From positions 67,224,782-67,288,781 of the forward strand of contig CP141140.1 of NCBI GenBank assembly GCA_035235625.1: a stretch of 64,000 nt of DNA. The letters are read 5' to 3'. The notes beneath the pieces are model-generated. The model saw only the letters and a program-made list of their open reading frames with translations. It ran no database searches and was not told where the DNA came from. The stretch is from Saururus chinensis (taxonomy: Eukaryota; Streptophyta; Magnoliopsida; Piperales; Saururaceae). This document shows positions 36,311 to 48,831 of the stretch, in pieces (the stretch's first letter is position 1; each line of letters opens with the position of its first letter). The position numbers and the translations under genes are program-made.

Positions 36311-39142
36311 ATGAGAGCCCTCCGCCAAATCCACGCCCGCCTCATTACCTCCGCCTCCCGGCGCTCTTTCGGTCTCGCCAAGATCGTCGCCTTCTGCGCG
36401 CTCTGGCCCGCCGGCGACATTGCCTACGCCCGCCGTGTGTTCGACCAAATTCCCAGACCGAACGTCTTCACTTACAACACCATGATAAGGGGCACCTCGA
36501 AAGACCCTGACCCGCACAAGGAGCCCGTTCGCCTGTACCAGCAGTTGCTTCGGGTTGGTCCAGGCCGCCCCAACAGTTTCACCCTTTCTTTTGTGCTGAA
36601 AGCTTGCGCGCTTGTTGCAGCGTTTGACGAGGGCCTGCAGATTCATGGACACGGTTTTAAATATGGCCTTGATGCTAGTCCGTTTGTCGAGACTGCGTTG
36701 CTGAATTTTTATGCTAAATGTGAAGAGCTTGGCGTTGCGAGAAGGGTATTTGATGGAATTGCAGAGAAGAATCTGGTTGCGTGGAGTGTGATGATCAGCG
36801 GCTATGCACGGGTGGGTATGGTTAATGAGGCACTTGGTTTGTTCAGAGATATGCAGAAGGCACAGATTAGACCGGATGAGGTTACTATGGTGAGTGTGAT
36901 TTCTGCTTGCGCAAAAGCAGGAGCCTTGGAGCTGGGGAGATGGGTCCACACTTTTATTGACAAGAATGGAATCGAGCTTGACCTTGAGCTCAGTACTTCA
37001 CTGATTGATATGTATGCCAAGTGTGGGTGTATTGAACTAGCAAAGAGCATATTTGATGGAATGCCTGTGCGCGATACACAGGCATGGAGCTCAATGATTG
37101 TAGGTTTGTCTATTCATGGGCTAGTGGAAGATGCACTTGATTTGTTTGAGAAAATGGAAGAGGCAAAGGTAAAGCCTTTGAAATTTTCTTTAGAATTTCG
37201 CTTTCACGTACTTGTGATTTTCTTGCGAGGTGAAAAAACTTGTGACACAAATCAAAATGTCTTTCCTAGTCTTGTGCTCTTGCATTGGTTAAGAATTTAA
37301 GACCACTGTTTAACTTCCTCTATTATGTTTAACTGAAATTGGTGACTAATTTATTCTTCTGATATTGAGCATGAGTCTCCCATATTATAAGGGTTCAAAC
37401 TATGAACTATGCTCCGCTGGAATCAAATCTGTTGATGAATCGATCAGGCCAAAAAATGGAAATAAACCTATGCGAAGTACTTTTGGCCAATGCATGGTCT
37501 TTATTGAATCGGTTTTCGCCAAATAAAGAAATTACTTCTATGCTTATAAAAAGCATTAAAATTTAAGATTAAATTATGATTTATTATAGTGTATTAACCA
37601 TTTCAATTGGCTTTTCTTTGGTTAGCAATTAAGAAAATTGTGGTTCAATCTGGTTGATCAGAATCTGTTGATTCAGCATCATTTCCAAGTTGATTGGTGG
37701 ACTAAAACCAAGTACACCTCATCTAGAGAAGGTTGTAAGCATAAGAGATATTGAGCTGTTCTTAAGAATCTAGAATATTTGATTACTGGTGATTATAATC
37801 ATCCTATGAGAACCTGTCTAGTGGAAAGGCTTCGGTGTGGTGGTGGGTCATGTAGTTATCTTAAGCATAAGAATGAAAGACAATGTAGAGTCAGTGACTC
37901 AGTGTCACCATCCTCAGTTTGCTGTATTGAGCCATAGGATGACAAAACAGTAAATTTAAAGTGCACCTATAGTGGAAATTTGAAATATTTAAATCACTTG
38001 GATTTCTGAAAAATCTCCTCATGGAGGAGATTATCCATAAATCATGATTCTTTCATTTTTTTTCCACAACAACAGATTTCAAGGCAGATTTGTAGGAAAT
38101 TTTTTTGGCTTTGTAGAGAGGATTGTCACTTTGGGATACCAAACAAGATTTAGATTTTTAGCTTCTTGGAAAATCAAATCTAGGTGTTACCAGACACACT
38201 ATTGCACAAACCTTGCACAAATCCTATGAACAATCTATTGCCAAACAGACCCTAAGTGTAGAATTTTTAAATCATTCTGATTTCTGTGGGTGATACTTTG
38301 AAGTTATCATGCAGGTTAAACCTAATCATATAACCATCATTGGCATTTTATCCGCCTGCACTCATGGTGGACTAGTATCTGAGGGCCGTAAACTTTGGTC
38401 AAGAGTGCATGAGTTTGGAATTGAACCAACAATGGAACATTATGGCTGCATGGTTGATCTACTTTCTCGGGCTGGCTTCATAGAAGAAGCTTTTTTACTA
38501 GCTGAAACCATGCCAATTAAACCAAATGCCATTATTTGGCGGACCCTACTTGTAGGGTGCAAGAAAAAAAAAGTTTTGGATAAAGGGGAGTTAGTTGCCA
38601 AGAGATTGCTCGACCTAGAACCAATGAATGCTGAAAATTATGTTCTCCTTTCAAATTTTTATGCCTCAAGTTCCAAGTGGGAGAAAGTAAGTTATGTGAG
38701 GAAAAAAATGAAAGACAATGGAGTCAAAGCAGTCCCTGGGTGCAGTTCTATCGAAGTGGATGGTCTTATACACGAGTTCTGTATGGGTGATGAATCACAC
38801 CCAGAGGCTAAGGATATAAGGGAAATGTTGAGGGACATAAGTAAGCGTGTTCATCAAGCTGGGCATGAGCCATGGACATCAGTTGTCTTGCACGATGTGG
38901 GTGAGGAAGAGAAAGAGAGTGCTCTTTGTGAGCACAGCGAGAGATTGGCTATAGCTTATGGCTTGTTAAAGACTAAGGCACCGGTGGTCATTCGGGTGGT
39001 GAAGAACCTGCGGGTTTGTAGTGATTGTCATGAAGTTACAAAAATCATCAGCAAAATCTATGGCAGAGAAATTGTTGTTAGAGATCGAGTTAGGTTTCAT
39101 CAATTTGTTGATGGAACATGTACATGTAAAGACTATTGGTAA
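36311..39142 (+). CDS. DYW-type pentatricopeptide repeat protein (PCMP-H class)
   Basis: Predicted organellar RNA-editing factor: PPR motifs bind a transcript and the C-terminal DYW domain carries out C-to-U deamination. There are two exons, 36311-37168 and 38315-39142, joined in phase 0 at GCAAAG/gtaaag...atgcag/GTT, giving 561 residues. PLS-type repeats fill about residues 50-355 (NVFTYNTMIRG, NLVAWSVMISGYARVG, LIDMYAKCG). E/E+ motifs follow (PGCSSIEVDG at about 427-436). The DYW domain has the deaminase HSE (493-495), CSDCH (521-525) and terminal DYW. Editing specificity and organelle cannot be read off; plastid or mitochondrion is inferred. The ATG at 36311 is the first in frame, yet the open frame runs back to 36251 and family-like text (LASLISKCPDMRALRQIHAR) begins before it, so the true start is uncertain. 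An out-of-frame ATG lies at 36301. Unspliced reading would end at 37300. Confidence 0.9.
37169..38314 (+). other. Intron of the PPR gene (1146 bp)
   Basis: GT at 37169 and AG at 38313-38314, with preserved phase 0 and protein continuity EEAK/VKPNHIT inside a PPR motif. Most plant PPR genes lack introns, so this is notable. The last 350 bp carry short inverted words (AAATCACTTGGATTTCTG near 37991 and AAATCATTCTGATTTCTG near 38268), suggesting a MITE-like insertion within the intron. Confidence 0.85.
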
Positions 39143-39527
39143 TTAGTAGTCTGGTCTCACCTTATGATGACCATAGAGTTATTGCAGCCATTATTTTTCT
39201 TTTGCATCGTATGCACCACAGACAACAGACTACTGTCAATCAAAGAAACTATTGTGGTAAACCAAATTGTGTTGGTGATGGTAGTGTTTGCTAGTACTCA
39301 AGGCTTGGTAAATGGAGTAATAAGGTAAGCAATTAAGAAAACAAGACATTTGATTGAATTCATCTTCAGCTATATCTGTGGGAGGACAACAACTCTGCTA
39401 TGTAAAGGTCTTCAAATATTGAGCATTGTGTACTTTTGGTAGGGGATATTAAGAGTTTGAATCTCTGAGTTCAAACAGGATCTAAAGCAGAAGATGAAGT
39501 TTTAGTGGTTTTCAATGAGAGCATAAA

Positions 39528-39683
39528 TTATTAAAAGAGTAATGCTATTATGACATTGAGAAATCAACGTCAAAAAGCTACTGCATCTTTTTAAAACCGT
39601 TGATGAGTGGGAACGGTTTTCAGATGATGAAGTAGCTTTTTGACATTGATTTCTCAACGTCACTAAAGCATTTTTCTTATTAA
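39528..39683. mobile_element. Foldback MITE of about 155 bp
   Basis: Arms of about 53 bp, 39528-39581 and 39631-39683, are inverted copies: TGACATTGAGAAATCAACGT against the complement of TGACATTGATTTCTCAACGT, extending to the AAAAAGCTACT/AGTAGCTTTTT inner edge. Related single arms occur near 1465-1525 and 55700-55745, so the family is dispersed. Confidence 0.75.
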
Positions 39684-40075
39684 AATGAAGGTCCACCATT
39701 TGGTTTACGAGGTTAAGCATCTGTCACAGGATCCATTTCAATGCAGTTTGGCATTCTTTGACTTGAAAGAAAACTTTATGCTACCTTTTTATTTCTCTTT
39801 CATAAAATTGTGTAAACAGATAAATTATTTCTTATTTTTCAGAATTAATTTCTTGTGCATGTATGAACCATATGCCAATATAGTAAAAGTTACGAACTGG
39901 GAATGTGTGCTTCATGTTCCATTATCTTTTGTAATATTTTTGTTTGCTGCCTCATATTTATCGAGACTTAATGGGTGAAAGATCTATTTTGTGTTCAAAT
40001 GTGCCTTGAATTGTCAGTCTAGCTGTATTGCAATTGATTCTTATAAGGATTTGTAGTTGGCGTAAATGATAAATT

Positions 40076-40194
40076 GTTCCTCCTTACCCAAAGTCCTGGC
40101 TTCGTCCCTGGTTTTTTATTAAATGGTGAGACTCTGCTCCTCCTTACCTAAAGTCCTGGCTTCGTCCCTGGTTTTTTATTAAATGGTGAGACTC
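40076..40194. repeat. 60-bp tandem duplication
   Basis: Two almost identical 60-bp units (TCCTTACCYAAAGTCCTGGC at 40081 and 40141). Confidence 0.95.
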
Positions 40195-41314
40195 ACCTTT
40201 GATGCAACTCTCTTACAGAAATGGGATAGAATAATTGAGGAAAATCTACAATTCCAAGTTTTTAACAACCATTCAATGTGGAATAGATGGTACAAAAGCT
40301 GGCCGCTGCAAACCACCGCATTGCATTATTGTGACATTTTTTCACTCAATATTGTATCATTGCACCCCATATCTACCACTTTGTGGAAAATAAGCTGCAC
40401 AAGCTGCTAATGCTCTTCTTCTATGTACGACAGTTACAAGACAATTCAGATTAAGTTGCTCTAATGGAATGTTGGGTCACCAGTCTTCTCCATTAGGCAC
40501 CGACTTTGGCCTTTTGACTGGTGGATTGCAGGGGTTGACAGTTAGCTTTAGATGCAGGTTGCAAATATCTGAGCAACTGTGGATATCAGCGCCATTGTAA
40601 AAGCTCTTTGACTTATTTGATCCATAAAAAGAATATAAATATATTAGCTTTCTGTTCAAGACTGAACAGAGATATTGATCTTCACAATCTAAGGACCAAC
40701 ATTTTTTTTGTTTTTTCTTTTGGACTTTCGGGTGCTTAGTTGCAACTTGCAAGGTGGGCGTCCATTGTGACAAGTACTTGAGTCATACTCTCAGCATTCT
40801 TCCCTTATAAGTTCCTAAATAAATTTTAATCCCTCTTCTCCCATCTCCCAAACCCCCATGTTATACAAACTTTGTTGCCAAAAGCTCCAGCTTCTACAGT
40901 TAGATAGTGGTTTTTATTTTTAAACAGAAAGTTGGATAATGGCACATAAAACCCCACATATGAAGCTGGAGAAAATCATGTAGACTATCGGTGTCATTCT
41001 CTTCTCATCCGGGAAGCTGCTAGTCAAACGGGATTGGAAGAAATTATCGTCTTTAAGTTCCTGGTTTGTTAAGCTTTAGCTACTAGGCATGTTTGCGTGT
41101 TGCCATACGACAGACTGAGCTATGCACTGAAGTTGGTTCATGGAGCCATAGAAAACACAGCAGAAGATAATTAACTGCAGTACGTGCTTTCCCTTTTTTC
41201 TTTTTGATATGCTGACATCACTTGATTAGGCTGCCAATCCGCATTTTCCCTTGTTAAATTGTGTGACTTAATTTGGAAGAGCTCTCTTTTCTTGTTGCTT
41301 GTGCTTCACCATCT

Positions 41315-41452
41315 GCTGAAATGTTCTGCAGAGGGTTGATTACTGCTATATCTTTCTAATGCTAAAATGTTCTGAAGAGGGTTGATTACTGCTATATCTT
41401 TCTAATGCTAAAATGTTCTGAAGAGGGTTGATTACTGCTATATCTTTCTAAT
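41315..41452. repeat. Tandem repeat, 3 x 46 bp
   Basis: Units start at 41315, 41361 and 41407 (GCTAAAATGTTCTGAAGAGG type). Units 2 and 3 are identical or nearly so, which suggests recent expansion. Confidence 0.95.
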
Positions 41453-42317
41453 ACAATGCTAGCATGGATATGGATTATACTGTTGGAAACTACTTTGTTT
41501 GCGTTTGTGAAATCCAAACATACATCGATCAAGGCCAGAGTTTGACTCTGTGTCCTTAAGACAAAATTCTGTCTCCCATGACAATCTTAGGAGGACTTTA
41601 TGTTGAGCTACCATTCAACACAATTCTAACATATATCTCTTTGGTCTTCTAACTGACCAACTGAGACAGAATTTTGATCCAGGTATAAATGGTTTGTTAT
41701 TGAGGAGTGAGTTGGTACATATGCCTCAGGAGAAGGGATGCAATATTTGGCTCTGAAAAAGGGTCTTGTGCTATAATTAGATGGTTTTATTCTCCCTGCA
41801 CATGGTTTATTCAGTTGAAATTTACATTGATTTCAAGTATCTTATTTAGTTGTGCTTGGAGATCTCATGTTATACACCGTTGAGTTTTATTACTGAGTCA
41901 CTGCCTCAGACCGTAAGACCTGTTTTGCTTTGGGTTCTTTCTCAATTCCACACATTGTTTTCTTTGAATATTTTTGGGTATAAAGTTGGATGGTAATATT
42001 CTCTGTGTTAGTTCCTCGGTCAAATGCATTTTTGTGTAAGGTGATTACGAGCTTTTGGAGAAGCATATGCTAGATACAGAACATTGAATGGACTGATCTT
42101 TAAATGGACGGAATAGTATCTTAGACAACTGTACTATGCAAACCTATAAAAAAAACTGTGACATCTGTGCTGATATATTTTTATGAAGTTGATAGTAAAT
42201 TTAGTTATCTCAGGGTAGGTTCCACTATTTTGAGCTTATGATTTTATATGATCTTCTGGAATTCTTACTACTTTAAATTATGATATCAGGTTGTACTGGC
42301 GATTTACTATTTATAAA

Positions 42318-44767
42318 ATGTCTATGAAGAAATTGATATCTAGTAGCAGTGCTAAAACCTATTCATATGAAGAGCAGCAAGCAAAGGTACATGTAATTGT
42401 AGAGGTTATGTTATTAATAATAGCTCTTGAAGTAAGAAATGGGAAGGATACTGGAGGTAAGAGATAGCTACAGAATAAGTGACTAATAATGACAGCTTGT
42501 GGACTTATCATTTAGTATTTCGTGTGATCCAGATTAATGAAGTTCTCAAGCTGCTGGGCCCTTTGTGTTTAAAGGCGCCGACCTTTTGTTGGGATTCTTC
42601 AGTAGCAAGGTACCTTAGTGCAACGAATTGGAATGTCAAAAAAGCTAGTAAGATGATGAAAGACAGCTTGAGGTGGAGACTTGACCACAAACCAGAAACA
42701 ATTTGTTGGGTATGCATTGTGTTTCTTCCTCAGTTGCAGAACATTAGCTCTTCTTTGTGCTTTTCCATCAACACAGTAACAGAGATTGGATAAAGCATTA
42801 AGTTCGTTGCACCATTTAACCTCTTTTGTTATGTCAAGATATGATCCATATTGGTAAAGCATTTCATACTGAAGGGAACTGTGATAGCAAATTAAATACA
42901 TAGATGTATTTGGGGACGATGTGCCTTCATTTCAGTGGAAATGAAGGGATCCTCTCAAATTTCATAGTGCGAATTAACATAGGTGAGATGGGAAGGTTTG
43001 TCGATTAAGCCCCCATCTCCTCAGCCTCTTATAAATAACATCACTGGGGTTCTTAATTAACTCGTTTGTCACTGAATGGAGGTGTTTTGATCCCAGGCAG
43101 GGTTGGTCAGCTAACTCAATGTGTGCATGACAAAATAAATACTCCCTCCTTCCCATATTAATAGCTCCATTTGGGAAAAAATTATCCCATGTTAATAGCT
43201 CCATTTGGATCAATTTAAGTAGTTAGGCACTTAAAAAAGCATCTCAGAAGCTTATTTTCTATTCTCTTATCTATGGGTCTCTCTTTCCAGTAAAAATCTA
43301 TTTTTCCAAATGGATCTATTAATATAGGACAGAAGGAGTATAATCTTCAGTTTGTGATGCATAAATTCTGTTACTGTCAAGACATCAAGAGAATCAGACA
43401 AAAGTATAAGGGGTCCAACTCACTCCATGCCTTACGGATATTTAGCTCACTGGTACAGTTTGTGGAATTTATTGTTTCTTCTATTTTCTTTCTCAAATAA
43501 CAAATTTGGAGCATTTTAAATTTATTTTGTTTCCCGATCTGCTCTTTATTGCTTTTATGAGCTCAAACTTCATAGGAGTGGCTAGATGCTTCATGTCATA
43601 GAGAAAAGAAAATTTGCAAAAACAAGCCAACAAGTTTTATCTGTTCTGGAAAATGACTTGTTAACGTGATTGTTGGTGTTATTGTCACATGGTTTTCCCT
43701 TTTCTCATGGCAGGAGGATGTAGCTCATGAAGCATCAACTGGAAAGATATATAGAGCAAAATATCTTGACAAGTATGGAAGGACCGTCTTAATTATTAGA
43801 CCTGGTTTTCAGGTAACATGTTCCTACATAATAATGTGTCCTTTGGGCTATTAAACTTGTTAATGCTTCATTTATGGTTCTCATTTCATTCTTCTAATTT
43901 CAAAAGCAGAAAAGTTCAACAAAAAGCCAAATAAAGTATCTGGTCTACTGCATGGAAAATGCAATTTTGAACACTAGAACTGACCAGGAAGAGATGGTGT
44001 GGCTTATTGACTTACATAATTGGAACTCGACGAATGTATCAGTTAAAGTGACACGAGAAACAGCTCACATCTTGCAGAACTATTACCCAGAGAGATTGGC
44101 CGTGGCACTTCTGTATAATCCCCCAAAGATCTTTGAATCATTTTGGATGGTAATAGTTTTTTTTTCTTGTTCTTTTATTAAACAATGATCATGTCCAGAA
44201 ACAAATGGCATGGTCATTTTTAAAGGCTTCTCTTATAGTTGGTGAAAAAAACAGACAAGTTCACATGCTTATTGGAAAGACTCCAAAATACTGGCTGCAA
44301 ATATATTCTTCCTTTTTGTACAGATTGTGAAGCCATGTTTGGAGAAGAAGACCTACAAGAAAGTGAAGTTTGTATATTCTGAGGACCCAAAAAGTCAAAA
44401 GATAATGGAGGAATTGTTTGATCTAGATAAGCTTGAAACTGCATTCGGTGGCCAAAACTTGACAAGTTTTGACTATAAAGAGTATGGAGAAAGGATGAAA
44501 GAGGATGACAGGAAGAAGTTATTCCTATCAAACTCTGAGCCTTCAATTCTATCTCAAGAGTCTGCTGCATCTATCATCCAGATCGAGGAGTCTGTAGTTT
44601 CATCTGATCCAGCTTCAGATGTTTCTGATGACAGTTCTTCGTTAAGTAGTCCACCTTCTCCAAGTCAATTGGACACAACAGATGTGGAGGGTCAAGGGAA
44701 GCTCAGTTGCCAGGAGAATGCTGTAGTAGTAGACGCCCCAAAAGGATGCTATGCAGATCATCACTAA
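42318..44767 (+). CDS. Sec14-like CRAL-TRIO phosphatidylinositol-transfer family protein
   Basis: Predicted to bind and exchange phosphoinositides or other lipids at membranes, as in the Sec14 family. Five exons join in phase 0: 42318-42386, 42533-42709, 43714-43812, 43910-44149 and 44324-44767, giving 342 residues with GT/AG borders throughout. The CRAL-TRIO N-terminal helices (about 24-82) read SSVARYLSATNWNVKKASKM and LRWRLDHKPE. The lipid-binding domain (about 83-250) has YGRTVLIIRPG, MVWLIDLHNW and the hallmark ILQNYYPERLAVALLYNPP. A variable acidic and Ser-rich tail (about 268-342) follows. It resembles the Arabidopsis clade of small Sec14-only proteins (At1g75170/At4g36640 type) from memory. 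The 23-residue first exon is the least certain part: its ATG and donor are plausible, but there is no strong motif. Intron 2 holds a Stowaway MITE. Confidence 0.88.
43142..43338. mobile_element. Stowaway MITE in intron 2 of the Sec14-like gene
   Basis: Left end CTCCCTCCTTCCCATATTAA and right end TTAATATAGGACAGAAGGAG are inverted, with TA on both sides (43140-43141, 43339-43340). Length 197 bp. It also contains a duplicated TAATAGCTCCATTTGG word near its left end. The gene's splice sites are untouched. Confidence 0.85.
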
Positions 44768-45500
44768 ATCTGTTTGAGGTTTCCAAGCTGTATCAGCCCC
44801 TATGAAAAGTGTCTATTACTAAGAAGCTGGCATCATATTCTAGTACCTTGTGCTTAAATAACATCATTATATTGCACATTTTTTCTATTGTGGTTCGATT
44901 CATATGTAAGTTGCACTTATTTTGTGGAAAAAGTTCATCCTTAATATCTGTCCATGCAATTGTTGATGTTCACAATGGATATTTCTTCATTTTCTAAAGA
45001 GTTACAAAAAAGTGGTACAAACTTAAAGCGGTGGTGCAAGATCCGTCGAGCGCCGGACAAACTTTTTGGGTCGTGAACAACAAATGTCTAAAGTCATTAC
45101 GCTTTGGCTTCACTTATTCTTTTTTTACTATTTGGCTGCAATTCCCAGTTGGTGGGTCCTCTAATTTGTAAGAATTGTTTCCATGCATAAAAATCAACGC
45201 GGTGTAAAACTGGTATGGTGTCTGCCCTACACTGATTAACATGTATATGGCTCACATGAGTAGACTACCAACTGCAGTTATGGAGCTACTTTTACAGGTT
45301 TTGCAACAAGTGGCTCATAATTTCAAAACTATTATATTTGGTTAGAATAGTAAACCCCAATTTTATTTGTTATTTGTGGGCTTAAAAGGCTCCAACAGCA
45401 AAGTGAAATGTATTGGGAGTATCTAGATTGTACTTTAATGTTGTTATATATTACATATACTATTATGTATGTGCCATTGTGCTAATATATATGTGCTTGC
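44768..45500. other. 3' flank of the Sec14-like gene, no further gene seen
   Basis: Includes the presumed 3' UTR. AT-rich; no family recognised. Confidence 0.4.
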
Positions 45501-45539
45501 AAGATGTGGTTAGCCTAGACACTTAGGACATTCAGCAAC

Positions 45540-45815
45540 AACAGGTTTCAAATCATGGGTTCCCATCTAAACATGCAATAGCGGGCATTGATCATCTAGG
45601 ACTTGATCCAATCACATTTTGCGAGTCATTTTTATTGACTAGCATGTATTATAGGGCATATGAGGAGGTGATACATCCTACATTAGATAGACAACACTCG
45701 GCTCCTTCAACAACACCCTTACAAATTGTTCTATCCTCTAGACTTCTTAAACAACGGGGAAGACTAAGGGAAAATATGATAGTCACAACCTCCCATAAAA
45801 GCACCTAGAAAATGT
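45540..45815 (+). pseudogene. MULE transposase C-terminal remnant (SWIM finger and tail)
   Basis: In one frame the text reads GFPSKHAIAGIDHLGLDP, like the C-x-H of the MuDR-type SWIM finger (GIPCKHAIAAI). It continues YYRAYEEVIHPTLD and ends with a GRP-like basic tail (LLKQRGRLREN). The SWIM cysteine is replaced by Ser, consistent with decay. The frame stops at an inserted LTR block and a zinc-knuckle-like piece resumes at 54621. The upstream catalytic core was not found in the window. Confidence 0.6.
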
Positions 45816-48800
45816 TGTCAAGACCTAGTTCTCTAGATATATTTTTTTTTTTACAATATAATAATTTTTACAAAATGATACACATATTACAATCAACTTT
45901 GGGGAATTGAGGCAGTGGGTTTGAGGCATAAGATTGATGAGCAATGAGGAGTCTTCTGCATTCATCTTCTATCATCTCAACGCATACATGTACATACAAA
46001 ATAGTGGCAAACCACCTATGAGCCAAAGCTCAATAACTTGCCTACAACTACTCTAGATCATAGTAAACAATGCACCCTGACCATACTCATGCAACTACAT
46101 GCATCATGCTAACATGAATGCAATTCCATTTACATCCTTAGTTATATTTCATATCATGCTATGCATATGTTATATCTTAACACAATGCATATCATAAAAA
46201 TATCCTTTTTGATACTTTCCACGAACTAATAGAAGTTACCATCCTAAGATAAACATATAATCTTGAACTTAAACTAACAAGACTACCCACATGTCATAGT
46301 TAGAATAAATAGCAAGAGTAAACATGAGACATTCCACCCTAACCATACTTAAGTAAACCGTATGACCATAATTTACTAAAAGCATAAACAATCATCTTCC
46401 GCTTTACTTGGACACCCTTCACAGAAGGGGGCGTGTTCCTTGGATGCCCATTTGCAGCCAACACCACTACTAATGGTATTACATACAGTTCCACCAAAAG
46501 AACGCTAGAGCTCACTTGGACTATTTCTTTCTTTTTCATGTGTGCACTCAGCACAAAAAATATTCTACTTTCTTATCTTGTTACCCCACCTAGGTACTCC
46601 CATTTCTACCCCATGGCGTATCAACATGGAAAATATCGACAAGCAATTCATTCAATCAACATAAACAAACACCAAAAATCAATTGTCTCCACATTAGATG
46701 ATGTTTAAGGTATTTTCTATTACCCGTTAAATTATCATTTGTTAATTTATGTCTTTTGATAAATCCCTTGCCTGATCCAAGGCATGGACTAAACCAAATC
46801 AACAAACAGAGCATTCATCATGTGATCAATATGTATAGAATACTTTATTCAAATTTAATACTCATTCACATGACAAACCAATTATTTGTATAAAATACCA
46901 TTTTGCCCTTCCAATCCCGCTTAATCACACGATATTTGTAAGATCTCTTAATTTTGTCTTTCTTTTAATTGTGTTTGTTTGCCGGTTTGATTTAATTTTT
47001 AGGGTTATGGGTTAGTTAATTATAAATTTCTTAAGGTTTAATTTTATTTTTAAAAGTGTTAGTGTTAAGCTTGATTTACCTAAATTTTTACCTATTTAAA
47101 TGTATTTTTTTAATTTTCCCTTAGCTGAGGAGCAGACTCCACCATGGGACCCATGTCTGTGTGGTAGGGCATGCTACCTATTTTTGCCTTTAATCTTCTA
47201 TTAGTTGTCTAAGTGGGTTTGGGTGTAATTAAATTTATTTTTTATTCAAAAATACCCTTAATTGGTCACTTAGGATGTTTTACCTTATTTTCCAACCTAA
47301 CAATCCTTATTTTAAGCCCAAAAATCCTTACTATATAAGAAAAAATCCTAGCCATTTTCTAAATGGGGAAGAGCTATGTTTAGGAGTGAGGCTTGCTCTA
47401 CCCTCATTTTCCAAAGGAGAAACCCTTGTCAATGTAAGTTTTCCCTTAATCACCCCCCTAATCTTTCAATTTTTGGTCTTAATCACATCTATCTTCATTT
47501 CTTCTATTTTTATTCTTGATTTTCCCCCATCAAAATCATGTTTTTAATTTCGATTTAGAACCCTAATTAGGTTATTTTCATTTTTAACCTAAAGATGTCT
47601 TAAATCTATCTTTTCCCAAGTTGATTTGAGTTTATTAGTTAGTTTTAATTAGGTTTGACTAAAAGCCTTAATTTTTGGGTAAAATTTTTTGAGGTTGAAG
47701 ATTATTCAAGGGATTTAAAGGCTTGTTAGAGATAAGGGTTTTTTACCTTGAAAGGTTTTCTTCATTGGAATGCATGGTTATGAGTTCTATTTGAATTTTT
47801 CTTCAACTTGATGTATAATGGTGAGTTAAAAACATGTGATTTATGGTTATATGGGTATGATTAAGCATGAAAATGATTAGATTCATCATGTTCTAGGTTT
47901 ACATTTTGATTATATAAGGTTCTATGATGATTTTTGAATTTAGATGAAGTTTTGGAATATTTTTAGTTTGAATTTTGAAAGGCTGAAGATGAACTAGAAA
48001 AGTGAACTATTACGTGCGTTTGAATGGTCTAATAGACCGTTTGAATGGCCAGGCGTTCAAACGGGTTGCAAGGCCTTTCAAATGGCCAAACGCAGTTTTG
48101 GTGAAAATGGCTTATTTTGTAGATTTTCGACCATTTCTTGTTCTTTGGTCATGATTCTCATTCTCTATGGCTATGTGAGTTATGAATACTTATAATTGCC
48201 ACATTAATTGCATATGAACTTCTTTAGATTATAATTTAGCTTAAGCATGAAGATGACTATACTTGTCTAGGTTTAGCATGATGTTATATTTGTTTTCAAT
48301 CCGTCTATCAATGATTTCTTCACATTTACTCCATGATTCTAGTAGCTTATAACTATGTTAAATTATAGATTCTTGTACATGTCACATTGATTATAGGTAA
48401 TTTATGTTCCACGTTTTAGTTTAAATATGAACACTACCATGAGTGTATATTCTTGCTTATATGACTTTATTTGTCACAAATGGACCATGTTACATGCACA
48501 TATAGACTTATTAGAGTATGCTTATTCACGCTTACATTTGTTAAACTTTGCTCATGTATGTATCATGTCTCATGTATCATGGAAATGATTTCTAAGTGAT
48601 GATTTCTCGTATTTAGCCATGATTAATCGATTGGATGTCGTTGTTTTCCAGATTAGCCGCTCAGAGGGTTATCGAATAAGTTTTACGTCCCTTGTGGATA
48701 GGGGTGTAAACGGCGTCCGTTTGTCCGGTGTTCGTTCGCATCCGCGTCCGTCCGCACTAAAATGAACAACATTGATTTTTGTCCGTCTTAAATACGGACG

Positions 48801-48831
48801 GACATTGACAAGGGTTAGCCGTGTCCGCAGC

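Larger units (their letters stand above)
39143..42317. other. Intergenic region between the PPR and Sec14-like genes
   Basis: No gene was recognised. It includes the foldback MITE and two short tandem arrays listed separately, and presumably the PPR 3' UTR and the promoter and 5' UTR of the Sec14-like gene, whose limits cannot be seen. Confidence 0.5.

Noticed and set aside
36296-36949. 217-codon minus-strand frame opposite the PPR gene
   Set aside because: It is the shadow of PPR exon 1; the + strand translation has clear PPR motifs.
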